Origin: Dactylonectria macrodidyma
Lineage: Eukaryota; Ascomycota; Sordariomycetes; Hypocreales; Nectriaceae
Direction: 5' to 3'
DNA length: 64,000 nt
Assembly: GCA_020744425.1 (NCBI GenBank)
Contig: JAGMUV010000043.1
Location: 62,001-126,000, forward strand
The notes below the pieces were generated by a model. That model made no database searches. It had not been told where the DNA came from and saw only the letters and a list, made by a program, of their open reading frames with translations. The position numbers and the translations under genes are program-made. This document shows, one piece after another, positions 54,668 to 64,000 of the stretch (position 1 is the stretch's first letter; every line of letters starts with the position of its first letter).

Positions 54668-56860
54668 TCTCTTCGGCTGCTAAAAACCTCCACGAAGTCA
54701 CGAGCCCCACATGACCCTGCGATGACGAGAGTACAAGCGGGGTACCCAAAGTTCCCCTTATGAAGCATTTGCTAGCAAAACACCATACAAATCATTTTGA
54801 AGAGAACAATGACTTCCCAATCAATTCCTGAAGAGGCGCAGGCACTCAATGCCTTCGACGACAAGAGCTTTATCAAGAAAAAGCACAGCTATCCAGTGGG
54901 GCCCAATGAATCCACCCAGGCGCCGGTTTTTCCGGCCGATACGACCCGCGGCCATAGCTTCGAGCCATTCCACATAGAAGCTCGCGACCTTCACATCAAC
55001 CAACTGCCCCATACGCCGCTGCAGCTATTCCAGCTTTTCCTGCCTATTTGGCTCGTTGAGAAATGGATTCACTACAGCAATAGCTGGGTCGCTAGTTTGA
55101 TCGCAAAGGGCGTAACTGACAGCTGGAATGACGAGCTGAAGCCAAAGTCAAGGGTTTGGAGCTGGGGGCAAGGGATCACTGTTGCAGATGTATACATATG
55201 GTTCGGCATGCTGATTTACATAGGAATTCATAAGGAAAGAAGGTTCGAAAGCCACTGGAGTACCCCAAAGCTGGGGAAGCAAGGCGCTCTTCACTCTATC
55301 CTTAAGTTCATGCCCCTATCGAAGTTTCAGCTCATCCACCGCTATCTCCGTCCCTTTGACCACACTAAGATTGACGAGACTGCGCCTCTTCCTAAGGTCT
55401 TCCAAGCTGCTGAAGAGTGGTCTGACCTTATCCAGCAAGTGTCACTCCAGCTTTTTCAACCAGGCACTTATCTCGCTGTAGATGAGTGCATGATCCGCTA
55501 CACAGGCAAATCAGAAGAGACGGCTACGTTAAAGAATAAGCCTGTGAAGCTAGGGTTCAAGATATGGGTCGTCGCACAGAAGGGCTTTTTCCTTAGGTGG
55601 CTGTGGCACCTTAAGAACGCTAAGTACGGCGCTGTTGGCATTGAACCCGCGAAGACGAGGGCCTCGAGAGGGCGCGGCAAGAAGCAGGAGGAAGGCAGCG
55701 ATATAATCCCCCTGAACTCGACTCAGAGCGTCGTTGTTGCCCTATGTAATCTGCTGCCAAAGCAGACATATCACGTCGTCGTGGATAACCTCTTCTCCTC
55801 AGCAGATCTCTTCCGCAGCCTTCGCACACACGGCCACGGTGCTACAGGCACAGCTCGCCCTAATTGTGGCATCCACAAGGAGCTCAAGGCAGATAAAAAG
55901 AGGGATAAGGATAGCGGAAAATCAGGTTACGAATATAACGAGGTCAAGGTCATTACGACTGCTGACAATCAGGTAGGAAGCCACGATAAGATTCTATGCA
56001 AATCTCTTACTAACTTATCTTCTTCTTCTCTTTATAGGTCAACCAAATCGCTTGGAAGGACAACGCCCTCGTGCTATTCCTGACAACCGTGTTCAAGGGC
56101 GATGAGCGTACCTCGCGGAAGAGGAAGAGGCCGTCAACAGACCATCCACGAGCACGGCCGGTACAGCGTTTTTTTGGTAAGGAAGCCGTAAAGGAAGTCA
56201 ACATTCCTACCGTGGCAGCTTTCTATAACGATGAGATGAATCATGTTGATCGAGGCGATCAACTAAGGGCATATCTAGGCTATGACCACCCCCTTCGCCG
56301 CGGCGCTTGGCAGGCTCTTACGTGGACCTTCCTCTTTGAAGTCATCCTAGTTAATACCTATCTTCTGCAGCTACACGGCCAGCCGGATTGGGCAAAGTAT
56401 ATAGATCAACAAGAGTGGAGGGAGTGCATTTTTAACGCCTTGTTTAACTTCTATTCTGAAGAAAGCGATTCCAGGAAGCATTACCGGACTGGGGTCGAGC
56501 TTGATACTCAAGACCGCCAAAAATGCAGTGAACACAGCGATCGGGGCATCAATCATGTCAACCGGGGGGTAAAATCGGATTGCCTAGCTTGTCAGGGCTT
56601 TCAACAGGGGCAGCCTAGGTCAAGGGGCCAGAAAAGAAGCCCCTTAGTGGAGGTAACAGGCAATACGAGGAAGAAGCGCGGCGGGCAGACTTGGTACGGA
56701 TGTAAGTTGTGCAATGTTGCGATTTGTAACAACCAAAATTGCTGGGACTTCTATCACAGGCCAATTTACTAGGAAAAAGAAGTACCTTTCATTTGGCTCA
56801 TTTTAATTGGCTCGAGACCCCTGTCGTGACCACAGTGGAGGTTTTTAGCAGCCGAAGAGA
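54668..56860 (+). mobile_element. piggyBac-like element PGBD1, intact, TA target duplication
   Basis: This 2193-bp element has inverted repeats of about 28 bp beginning TCTCTTCGGCTGCTAAAAAC. It is flanked by TA (54666-54667, 56861-56862). Excising it with one TA gives a junction that aligns base for base with A2 near 32135. Typical piggyBac elements use TTAA, so the target here is unusual. Confidence 0.9.
54809..56772 (+). CDS. piggyBac-like transposase (DDE_Tnp_1_7), intact
   Basis: Exons 54809-55972 and 56038-56772 join across a 65-bp intron (GTAGGA...TATAG) into 632 residues; the join reads TTADNQ/VNQIAWKDNALV. The PGBD domain has aspartates in LAVDECMIRYTG, YHVVVDNLFSSADL and NHVDRGDQLRAYLG, matching the three of piggyBac. 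RRGAWQALTWTFLFEVILVN is the conserved late block. The C-terminus is a Cys/His zinc domain (CLACQG...CKLCNVAICNNQNCWDFYH), as in PGBD proteins. I start at MTSQS, matching the start in PGBD2, rather than at the ATG four codons earlier. No defects are seen. Confidence 0.92.
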
Positions 56861-57067
56861 TAATGGGCTTCATAGATCCTTGCGGCGCGTCGGAGACTTA
56901 GTTTTGGGTCATTTCGGTAGGCTTGAAGGGCAAGAATGATATTTGACTCGTTATTTGATTGTGACATGTTTTGTGGTAGAGAAATAGATGATTAGATGCA
57001 AAGAGAGGAGGTTGACGGACTTTTGACGGACTCACTTGGGTGACCGACCCACTTGTGGAGTACGTTA

Positions 57068-57429
57068 GGGATCAATACAGTGATGATGATGTTGATGATG
57101 ATTACTTCTGCCGGTCATCCGGATCGGCCGGAAGAGGGGTATTCATACCCCCCCTTTCTGACTAAGGTGTTGGATACGCGGTGTGTCTTTAGTAAAGATT
57201 AGGGATAGACAGATACCGGTAAATGTAGATCAATTCTTGATGATATGTGTCAGATATGTCAGAGGCGAAAGTTGCCACCTATTGCCACGAGGCTTAGCAA
57301 TCAGCTTCTAGCTGATTCTATACAGAAGAGAAAGGGTATATAAAGCTTGCCCTGAAACCTCAAGACATAGGGGCAGAAGAGATAATACACAATTTTTTTC
57401 CACCCCAATATTTGACAATATGTTTGATT
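57068..57429. other. No gene recognised
   Basis: A GATGAT-type short repeat lies near 57080-57105. I see no open frame with support and no paired repeat ends. Confidence 0.45.
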
Positions 57430-57519
57430 GTTCTTGTTGTTCTTGTTCTTGTTCTCGTTCTCGTTCTCGTTCTCGTTCTCGTTCTCGTTCTCGTTCTCGT
57501 TCTCGTTCTCGTTCTCGTT
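57430..57519 (+). repeat. GTTCTC hexanucleotide microsatellite
   Basis: Eleven uninterrupted GTTCTC units run from 57451 to 57516, preceded by TTGTTC-type variants from about 57430. Open frames across it are artefacts of the repeat. Confidence 0.93.
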
Positions 57520-57806
57520 GACTCCCGTCTCCACTTTCCTCTAGAGCGGGGTTTTATCATCATCTTCAGTCATAGATGCAGATATCCCAGTATTCTGATA
57601 CCTGAATAACCTCCTTGATGCATTACCTAGCCACAATCTAACATAAGGTCAGGATATCAATCTATCCGAGGTATCGTCATACAGGGTCATCATCCAACAA
57701 GTGGCATCCCTTTGCATCTGCTAAGGCAGCCCGCATGAGTCGGCCCACAGTTTTCCCGGTTTTGGACCACTAGACGGCCTAGAATGATAGATACATTGAT
57801 TAGCAC

Positions 57807-58740
57807 CTAAATTTGGTTGTGATAGAAGTACCAGCAAGCCTGCCGGGTACAAATTGCTACATCACACTGCAAGCAGCCCGAACTTGTCATCGTCGGCCGC
57901 CTTCGATTGAGCTGACTTGGCTGTGCCGCCCTTAGAGGCACCCGACCCTGCCGGGGCTCATTGAATCTGATCCCTTTGCAGCCGAGGCAGCTAGATTTTT
58001 TCCCTCTTGAGACTCTTTCCCTCTTGAGACTCTTTCCCTCTTGAGACTCTTTCCCTCTTGAGACTCTTTCCCTCTTGAGACTCTTTCCCTCTTGAGACTC
58101 TTTCCCTCTTGAGACTCTTTCCCTCTTGAGACTCTTTCCCTCTTGAGACTCTTTCCCTCTTGAGACTCTTTCCCTCTTGAGACTCTTTCCCTCTTGAGAC
58201 TCTTTCCCTCTTGAGACTCTTTCCCTCTTGAGACTCTTTCCCTCTTGAGACTCTTTTATGCTGTATTGTAGGCGTAAATGTGTCGCCAGACCGATATCTC
58301 TGCCTCGAGGCTGCGGTAGCTGTGTAAGTGCGGATGAGGTCATTATAGATGCGTTGCCTCTACGCTGTGACTCAATTCGCGGCTAACTAGGGTCTCCGTG
58401 GAATTGAAGAAGGTAGCTGTTGACGAGTGCAGTCTCGAGGAGGAAGCACTATGCAATAACCCGCTAAGCGCCCTTATAAACACGATGATCCATTCCCAGC
58501 TTTGCTCGTAGTAGATCGCTAATATCGACCGCGCTTATGTGATCGTTGTAGTTAGTCGCGATAGACGGCTGCCAAACCTTTAGCACAGGGTGCACACTAA
58601 AAAAGTGCTTGATTTGCCGTGCCCGGGCTTGTGTTAACGTCGGCCGCCGGCGGATGCGTTGTTCGATCTCGTGCCCTGTGTATACCGTTGATAATAGTAG
58701 TACTAGGGCGTTATCTTTCTATGCGATTTGATTCACCTGC
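57807..58740 (-). pseudogene. PGBD3 remnant: second exon of a piggyBac-like transposase
   Basis: Read on the minus strand it gives VNQIA*KDNALVLLLSTVYT, then RRRPTLTQARARQIKHFF, a block around VDISDLLRAKLGMDHR, ETALVNSYLLQFHGDPS, the minisatellite, and CLGCKG...CLQCDVAICTRQACWYFYH. This is the order of exon 2 of PGBD1. The QIA*K stop is the same W-to-stop position as in PGBD2. The first exon is not found upstream of 58740. The tail with its zinc cysteines is still clear. Confidence 0.8.
58002..58250 (+). repeat. 17-bp minisatellite, 15 copies, inside PGBD3
   Basis: The unit CCCTCTTGAGACTCTTT repeats with an exact 17-bp step; the core CCCTCTTGAGA starts at 58002 and last at 58240, which makes 15 copies. 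On the coding (minus) strand the core TCTCAAGAGGGAAA matches the single copy in PGBD2 (near 50557) that encodes SRGKKSD just before the zinc domain. Three units make 51 bp, so the translated repeat is 17 residues and stays open. Confidence 0.93.
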
Positions 58741-59700
58741 GGCTTTAAGAGACAGATTATTAAGGGAAATACTAAGAGATATGTTATGTAGAACGCTGAC
58801 TTGGTCACATCGGACCCACCTTATGCTTGCAACGCCCAATGAATGGCACGTATTCCCAACCTTACATCGACTTCCGCCAACTTCACTCCCAATTTCACTT
58901 CCACCTTTAACTTGATCGCATTGCTTCAAATCGGGGTTTCTGCATCTGATATTTCATGGGCGTACTGTCCTTGGACTTACCTTTCGATGCATACCAATTT
59001 TATGATTTTTTATGGCCGGGAACCCAAATCAACTCTAACCCTGAGTGATTCAAATCAACTCCACCCCATGTCATCAATAGCGCCTTTTCCTTCAATATGG
59101 GAAATCAAATTATATCTGAGAAGAGTTTGTTTACAGTTTGCGGGTAGGGATATAAGGTTCTCCACTGTAGTACTTAATAAGCCACGCTTTACAGATCCCA
59201 TAGTTGTAGCTTTCTAAGTCCTTTGGCGGAGGCGAGGACTGGTAACTTTGAGTTGCTGGTAAAGGGCTGTGCATAGAAATGCGGCGCGTTTTGAGCTGAA
59301 AATGCAGGGTAGAAATGTATTAGCTGTGATTGGTCAAAAAGTCGAAACGCGGCGCGTTTTGAGCATGTATTCCTGAGTAGGCTTCAAAGCTCGGACCATA
59401 TGATCCCTGTCTACACCAAGTTTTGAAGTCTAACATCCTTCCAATAAAGCCTAGGGTTGACTTCCTTTACGCAGCAGCCAAGGTCACAGCCCAAGGGCTC
59501 CGGCCACGATCGAAACCTGCTGCCCTGACCAGCTGGGCAGCTAAGATAGCAGCAGGGTCACAGCACGGCTTGCGGGGGCCAACGACACCGCTGTGGCTCT
59601 TATACATGCTGTAATGCTGGTTCAGACCTCGCAGCAGGTATAGCTATCGCAGCCAACAGCAATCACGACACCAGCTTCAATCTAGGTGGGCGTCGACCTT
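58741..59700. other. AT-rich stretch without a supported gene
   Basis: It may include intron and decayed first-exon sequence of PGBD3, which I could not recognise. CGGCGCGTTTTGAGC occurs twice, near 59283 and 59350, about 67 bp apart. Open frames at 58619-59217 and 59423-59614 show no motif. Confidence 0.45.
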
Positions 59701-59708
59701 TGCCCTGA

Positions 59709-59937
59709 TCTACGACTCGGCACTTAGGTATATAAGGCTATATCTTAGTCTTAGTACCTGCTTAGGTCTCCGGACCTGAGCTGCCTTGGCCTCTGGGCCT
59801 CGGCACCTGCTTAGGCCTCCAGGCCTAAGCTGCCCTGACCTCTGCGTCTCGGCCCTTAGGTGCATAAGGCCACCGCGTCTTAGCACCTGCCTCGGCCTCC
59901 GGGCCTAGGCTACTATGACCTCCGGGTCTTAGATGCC
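59709..59937 (+). repeat. Degenerate GC-rich tandem repeat
   Basis: Units of roughly 55-80 bp contain TAG(T/C)ACCTGC, then CGGCCTCCGGGCCT-like palindromes, then a TGACCTC(C/T)G(G/C)GTCT motif. About three to four imperfect copies are visible. It lies directly upstream of, and partly where one would expect, the 5' end of the next gene. Confidence 0.6.
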
Positions 59938-61816
59938 TTGATCTACGGATCTTGGCTGTTAATCCAGGTCTATAGGGAGCGGGATCAACAGAAGAGGGAC
60001 GATGGCACCGATGAATCTCGGTCCACGACCAGAACCCCAACCAGTGCCTTGTACGGTGCCCTGGATACTCGCAACGACGTCGGCTCGACCTCTCCAGCCT
60101 CATCCCATCTCTCCTCGAGGGATGGAGATAGATGTAGGAATGCCTGTTACTGGCTGGCTGTCCCTGAACACGTCCTTACTGATCTTATTCACATCTTTTT
60201 TGACAAGGTCCAAGCCTGGCTCCCGCTTCTCCATCGACCGAGGTTCTTCGATCGCTACATTAAGAATGGCGTTTTCGACAAAAGAAGCCCGCAGTCCTTC
60301 TCCGACACCGAGTCAATGCTTCTCTGCGGCATGTTTGCCCTGGCCGCCCGGCACTCGTTAAACCCATGGTTCCAGGACATTCCTGCGCCAGACCGTGGAA
60401 AGAGCTTTGCAGATGATGCCAGCAGGTATTATGAGATGCCTCGTCCACCCGATCAAGGGCCAACTCTCGAGTACTTGCAAGGTTGTATCTTACTTGCTTA
60501 CTACCAGTACTCTTCCGGCCCTTCCCACCGCGCCTGGATTCTTGCCGGTGTCTGCGTACGACTGGCTTACGACCTGAACTTGTGTAACATGGACGAGCAG
60601 CAACAACAACAAGACAACTGGGAGGACTCAAAAGATTGGTCGTATTTGGAAGAGCAACGGCGGGCGTTCTGGCTGGTTTGGGAAGTAGATACCTTTGGCT
60701 CCGTCATGTCCAGGCGCCCAAGCTCTATTAACCGTTCAATGATGGCTGTACGACTACCTGTTAGCGACGCGGCCTGGTTCGTCGACAGGCCGGTCAAGTC
60801 TCCCGTCATTGACCCAAGGCCGTCTGAGGCCTGGAAGATTCTACTCGAATCACCGAATCAGGACGAGCGAGCATGGTTCCTCGTGGCCAACCTCCTTATG
60901 AGTGTTGCGAGTGAATTCGCTGCGGATCGGCACACTTGTCAGCGCGACAAGGACGAGCTCGTTGACGCTATTACGTGTTTCTCTCTCATCATATCGCAAC
61001 GCTTCAACCTGGAAACACTGGAATTCTCGAGTCCCTCAAACGATGCTGCAAGACACAACTGGGTCATCGGCACGCACCTGATGCTGATATGTGCTCGCGC
61101 TACCATACAGGCCAGCTTCACGACTCAACGCCCGGGAATGCTGAGCTTGCCACGACACCTGTCTCGCATCTTTTACCAGTGGAATCCAGAGTACATCACG
61201 TCGAGCTCACCGTTTCTTGCATGTTGCCTGCTATCAGATCGAGCATACCCCTCCGAAGAGACTCTGCAGGCTCCAGATACACCCTACCACAGCAGTGAAA
61301 TGGTGAATCTAGTATTGTCTCACTATGCTTCGGTTTGGAAGCTTGCTTCGGTTTTATTAGGTATGTTCGCTTCACCCACGAATTCTCCATTAGTTATACT
61401 GAGACGCAGTATTCATAGACTTGAGAGCATCCTTGATCCGCCGTGACCATCCTTCCGCTGGCGCCTCGTTCGAACAGCGTTTTGCTTTATACTTCCCTTC
61501 TCGTGTCTCCCCTGGGCGCTACAGCAACCACAAAGATGAGGAGTCTGCCTTGATGAGAGGGAGTGTTGGAGAGGGAACAAAAGGCGATAACAGAGTTCTC
61601 GGCGAGAACGGCTCTGGTCGTGTTGAACTGCGGCAGCTCTCCCAACCTTCTGGGGAACTAGAGGCTGCAGAGGTGACAATGGTCGAGCTTTCCAATGTGC
61701 CTAGCCGAGAGCTGTCCAAATTCGTACACTTGGATGGCCAAAGTGATTGGAACACACGGCTCTCGCTCGATTATGTCGATGATGATACCCAGCAGTTCGA
61801 CTACCTACAGTTGTGA
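59938..61816 (+). CDS. Fungal_trans-domain regulator, 5' end unclear, no zinc cluster seen
   Basis: Exon 59938-61360 joins 61410-61816 across a 49-bp intron (GTATGT...CGCAG); the open reading gives about 609 residues. The open frame begins with TTG, not ATG, so the 5' end is an incomplete exon or the start is further in; the AG at 59966-59967 could be an acceptor. The fungal-specific transcription factor domain is clear: VPEHVLTDLIHIFFDKVQAW, LPLLHRPRFFDRYI, EYLQGCILLAYYQYSSGPSH, RRAFWLVWEVDTFGSVMSRR. No Zn2Cys6 motif is visible upstream, where a GC-rich tandem repeat lies. It is either truncated or a cluster-less regulator. Confidence 0.75.
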
Positions 61817-62763
61817 GAATGTTGAACATGACTAGCAATGCCACTAGGTCAAGGCTGCAATGAACTATTCGGCCACATATTCACATCTATTAATGATGAG
61901 AAGAGACCATTGAGACATCGATGATATTCTCATTCTATGGTGGGTCTCTGTTGATGCTTGAATCTGTTCCAAAGATCTTACTGCTGTATCAACTTGAATA
62001 CCTGCACTCTGTCTTGCGCGCTTCACATAGATAGGCACTGTAATAATGATACATATTGAAAGCCATCTGCGGCGTTAATATTTGACCTTAATAGTGCTAG
62101 TGAGATAGTCTTCTAATACCAATTGACGACTACAAGTGGTGTTGCGACAACCATGATCTCAAAGGACCCAGAACCACGGCCATTAGCTGCATCATCGACA
62201 GTCCGATGTGATAACCTTGTTTCCAACCTCTCCTAATGGTGTCATCTTGTAATTCATCTCCATCATTGGAAGGGTGCCATATCTTACCATTACTGACAAG
62301 CTCGTCGGAAGTCAAGGCTTGGAGAGTCTTCTTGGCGCTGCAGATCGTCTACCAGCTGTGTTTTTCAAACGACAGCCTCGCTGTCAACCGCACTAGAATC
62401 CCGTGTCATTCTTTCAATGATGAACCACTTTGACCGAAACCCAGTGGTCACGGATGGTGTTCTCATTGATACTTGAGATTTCGATTATCTGTTGGTGCCC
62501 GGCCATGCCCTTCATCGTTCAGCCAACCTCTTGAACCAAACCAGGGTTAGTCACTTAAGTTCACACTCTTAAAGAACTTTTCATTCTGAAGAGAAACACA
62601 TAGTTCTCTTCCTAAATCTCATATTCTTTGGAGCCAGCAGTCTGGTAAGATACAGTAAACTAGTTACCATGATGCGGGCAAAGGCGTGGCTGAACTTCAT
62701 GCCCTAAACTGCGTACCACTGCCTCCAGATAACCGAAATTTCACGTCGAATTACAAATATCAG
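61817..62763. other. Intergenic between convergent genes
   Basis: This is the shared 3' flank of the regulator and the transporter. AT-rich, with no supported frame or repeat. Confidence 0.5.
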
Positions 62764-64000
62764 CTAAAGTCGGGAGTTCTCTTCGTGATTCACTTCTGCC
62801 TTTGTGCTACCATGATTCTCGACGGACTCCTGCATATTGGCGGGCGACAAACCTTCATTGCCTTCGAAGCTGATCAACCCAGCCTCAACGGGTGCATCAA
62901 CACGCTTGTCAAAGTCGGCTCTTTGTTCTTTGATGAAACAACAGGCTGCTTTGGTAAGAATCCATGTCAATACAAATGGCGGAAGGGAAGACTTACCTAA
63001 AACTAAGAGGCCACAAAAAGCTGCTGAAACAATCCAGGCGTTCCTGAAAGCAACCAAGTATGCTTTTGTCATCGCTTCAACTGCAGCCTGCGCAATCTCG
63101 GACGAAACACCAGGCACAGAAGCGACCATTTCCTTGCTCTGTGAAGTCAGAGCATCGATAAGGGCAGGCAAAGATGAGCGAGGCAGTCCAAGTGAAAGCG
63201 CTGCGGCCCCGACTTTTTTAGGTAGTTCCTTTCGCAGGGTGCTGTTGAGAACGGCATTGTTGATCGCTAGGCCTATTGCGCCTCCAAAGCTCCTGACGGC
63301 GGTCATCAAGGCTGATGTCAGAGCTATTAGCTCTGGGGTTGTTGCCAACTGAGCAGAGACCATGGAGAGTGGAACGATAGAAACGAGGGCGATGCCAGAA
63401 AGAATTGGAAATATCCAGAAAGCATAGCGAGGAGTGTCTATGTTGACCGTAGCCAGTAGGACAAAGAACACTAGAAGAAGGATAGAACCGAGCACGAGTG
63501 ATGGCCGGATGGATTTGCGCTTCGAGGACCACAATCCAAAGACAGGGGAGAAGACCAGACCTGTCAAAAACATGATGGCGAAGTTTGCACCTGCTGAAAG
63601 AATGCTGGCGTTGTAGATGAGGGTTATTTCAAAGGCAAAGTAGGAATTGGCCGCAAAGAAGGCAATTCCTTCAACGAAAATGACAAACAGGGAGATGGCA
63701 AAGTTCCTATGGCGCCAGAGTTCATGGTGAAGCATGCCATCCCGCTTGAAGCGCCACTCATAGACGACGAAGAGGATCATGGCGACGACGCCGATGATGA
63801 ATGGGCCAAGGATGTTGGCACTGCTCCAAGAATATGGGTTGTCAGACCATGACAAAGCCATAGAGAAAAGGACAAGCCCCGGGGCGAAGAGTGAGTATCC
63901 GACCCAGTCAAGATGCTTGAGCTTTTGAGACATGCTGAGAGATACTTGTAGTTTCCGAGGGGGAGGATTATAGCCCACAAAGCAGCCCACAGTTGCGAGA
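62764..64000 (-). CDS. MFS efflux transporter, Tri12-like, 5' part beyond the window
   Basis: The frame runs off the right edge; the last codons in the window read LATVGCFVGYNPPPR, a loop after a membrane helix. At least eight hydrophobic segments follow (for example LFAPGLVLFSMALSW, ILGPFIIGVVAMILFVVYEW, SLVLGSILLLVFFVLLATV). A 51-bp intron (62996-62946, GTAAGT...GCAG) joins LLVL to ACCFIKEQRADF; it is a multiple of three, so the frame is open through it. The C-terminus is cytosolic and hydrophilic. The pattern fits the fungal trichothecene efflux pump/siderophore transporter group. Cargo cannot be told. Confidence 0.82.
   Translation of the reverse strand, partial: LATVGCFVGYNPPPRKLQVSLSMSQKLKHLDWVGYSLFAPGLVLFSMALSWSDNPYSWSSANILGPFIIGVVAMILFVVYEWRFKRDGMLHHELWRHRNFAISLFVIFVEGIAFFAANSYFAFEITLIYNASILSAGANFAIMFLTGLVFSPVFGLWSSKRKSIRPSLVLGSILLLVFFVLLATVNIDTPRYAFWIFPILSGIALVSIVPLSMVSAQLATTPELIALTSALMTAVRSFGGAIGLAINNAVLNSTLRKELPKKVGAAALSLGLPRSSLPALIDALTSQSKEMVASVPGVSSEIAQAAVEAMTKAYLVAFRNAWIVSAAFCGLLVLGKSSLPPFVLTWILTKAACCFIKEQRADFDKRVDAPVEAGLISFEGNEGLSPANMQESVENHGSTKAEVNHEENSRL

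Larger units (their letters stand above)
53119..56967 (-). pseudogene. pogo A3 transposase, split by PGBD1 but otherwise open
   Basis: The N-terminal 35 codons are at 56967-56863 (MSQSNNESNIILALQAYRND). The rest is at 54667-53119 and is open to the stop, with YNFDETSFMMG, LLILDGHESHH, LQPLDVGCFGPLKK and a CCHC knuckle (CGTCGKTGHNARTC). DETSF replaces DETGF beside the first aspartate. The insertion at the TA falls in a codon of the N-terminal HTH region. Confidence 0.88.
53013..57065 (-). mobile_element. Fot/pogo element A3, split by PGBD1
   Basis: Inverted repeats begin ACGTACTCCACAAGTGAGTC, with two CAAGTGAGTCGGTCA units at 17-bp period. TA flanks (53011-53012, 57066-57067). Removing PGBD1 and one TA leaves 1858 bp, almost the length of A2 (1860 bp). 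Confidence 0.92.

Noticed and set aside
57301..57609. Open frames on both strands made of short repeated residues
   Set aside because: They are translations of the GTTCTC microsatellite.
58002..58250. Regular array that might be read as CRISPR-like
   Set aside because: The 17-bp units are contiguous with no spacers and lie in a eukaryotic transposon remnant; it is a minisatellite.
1..64000. tRNA or rRNA genes
   Set aside because: I saw no cloverleaf with A and B boxes or rRNA core sequence on reading; a tRNAscan run would be needed to exclude a tRNA with certainty.

Overview
This window looks like a transposon-rich region of a filamentous ascomycete (Pezizomycotina). The evidence is the short GT-AG introns (about 50-90 bp), Zn2Cys6 regulators, a LaeA-like methyltransferase, an NmrA-like protein, an acyl-CoA oxidase ending in AKL and a Tri12-like MFS pump, set among typical fungal DNA transposons. 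By my boundaries roughly half of the 64 kb is mobile DNA. I cannot name the species.

Layout. 1-5.9 kb: a Fot/pogo element (A1) split by a second pogo element (C) and by a Helitron remnant; it ends 31 bp before the start codon of a methyltransferase gene (5.9-7.1 kb). 7.1-9 kb: debris (hAT, glyoxalase and LINE fragments). 9.0-11.9 kb: a 654-bp MULE derivative carrying only a FAR1/zinc-knuckle ORF, abutting pogo element B1. 12.4-15.1 kb: a copia fragment, then a secreted amidase + LysM + four-repeat protein with a bacterial look. 17.1-21.6 kb: an intact MULE with a passenger ORF. 21.9-25.7 kb: a CocE/NonD hydrolase broken by one stop codon and a carboxymuconolactone-decarboxylase-like gene. 26.6-36.1 kb: the tail of a broken transcription factor, a three-level pogo nest (D containing B2 containing A2), then an intact relative of that transcription factor in opposite orientation. 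36.2-41.6 kb: a hAT MITE, a LINE ORF1 remnant and an intact MULE. 43.5-45.7 kb: acyl-CoA oxidase. 46.4-51.3 kb: a degenerate piggyBac-like element containing pogo B3, fused to a truncated MITE. 52-57 kb: an NmrA-like gene followed 24 bp later by pogo A3, split by an intact piggyBac-like element. 57.8-58.7 kb: a third piggyBac-like remnant with an expanded minisatellite. 59.9-64 kb: a transcription factor without a visible zinc cluster, and an MFS transporter running off the window.

Most striking patterns. (1) The seven elements with readable pogo transposase sequence (A1-A3, B1-B3, C, plus degenerate D) each end in inverted repeats built from two tandem, element-specific iterons with a 17-bp period (16 bp in D), the size of a CENP-B box, although the interiors of the A and B copies are related. 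(2) The piggyBac-like elements appear to duplicate TA rather than TTAA, shown against an undisrupted relative of the target. (3) Premature stops in the degenerate piggyBac copies fit TGG-to-TAG or CAA-to-TAA changes, the direction expected of RIP, while the A, B and C transposase frames are open. (4) The amidase gene combines a peptidoglycan amidase with repeats I associate with actinobacterial wall-binding proteins.

The host genes do not form one evident pathway. Methyltransferase, regulators, NmrA-like, oxidase and efflux genes are of kinds common in fungal accessory or secondary-metabolism regions, but no backbone synthase is present here.
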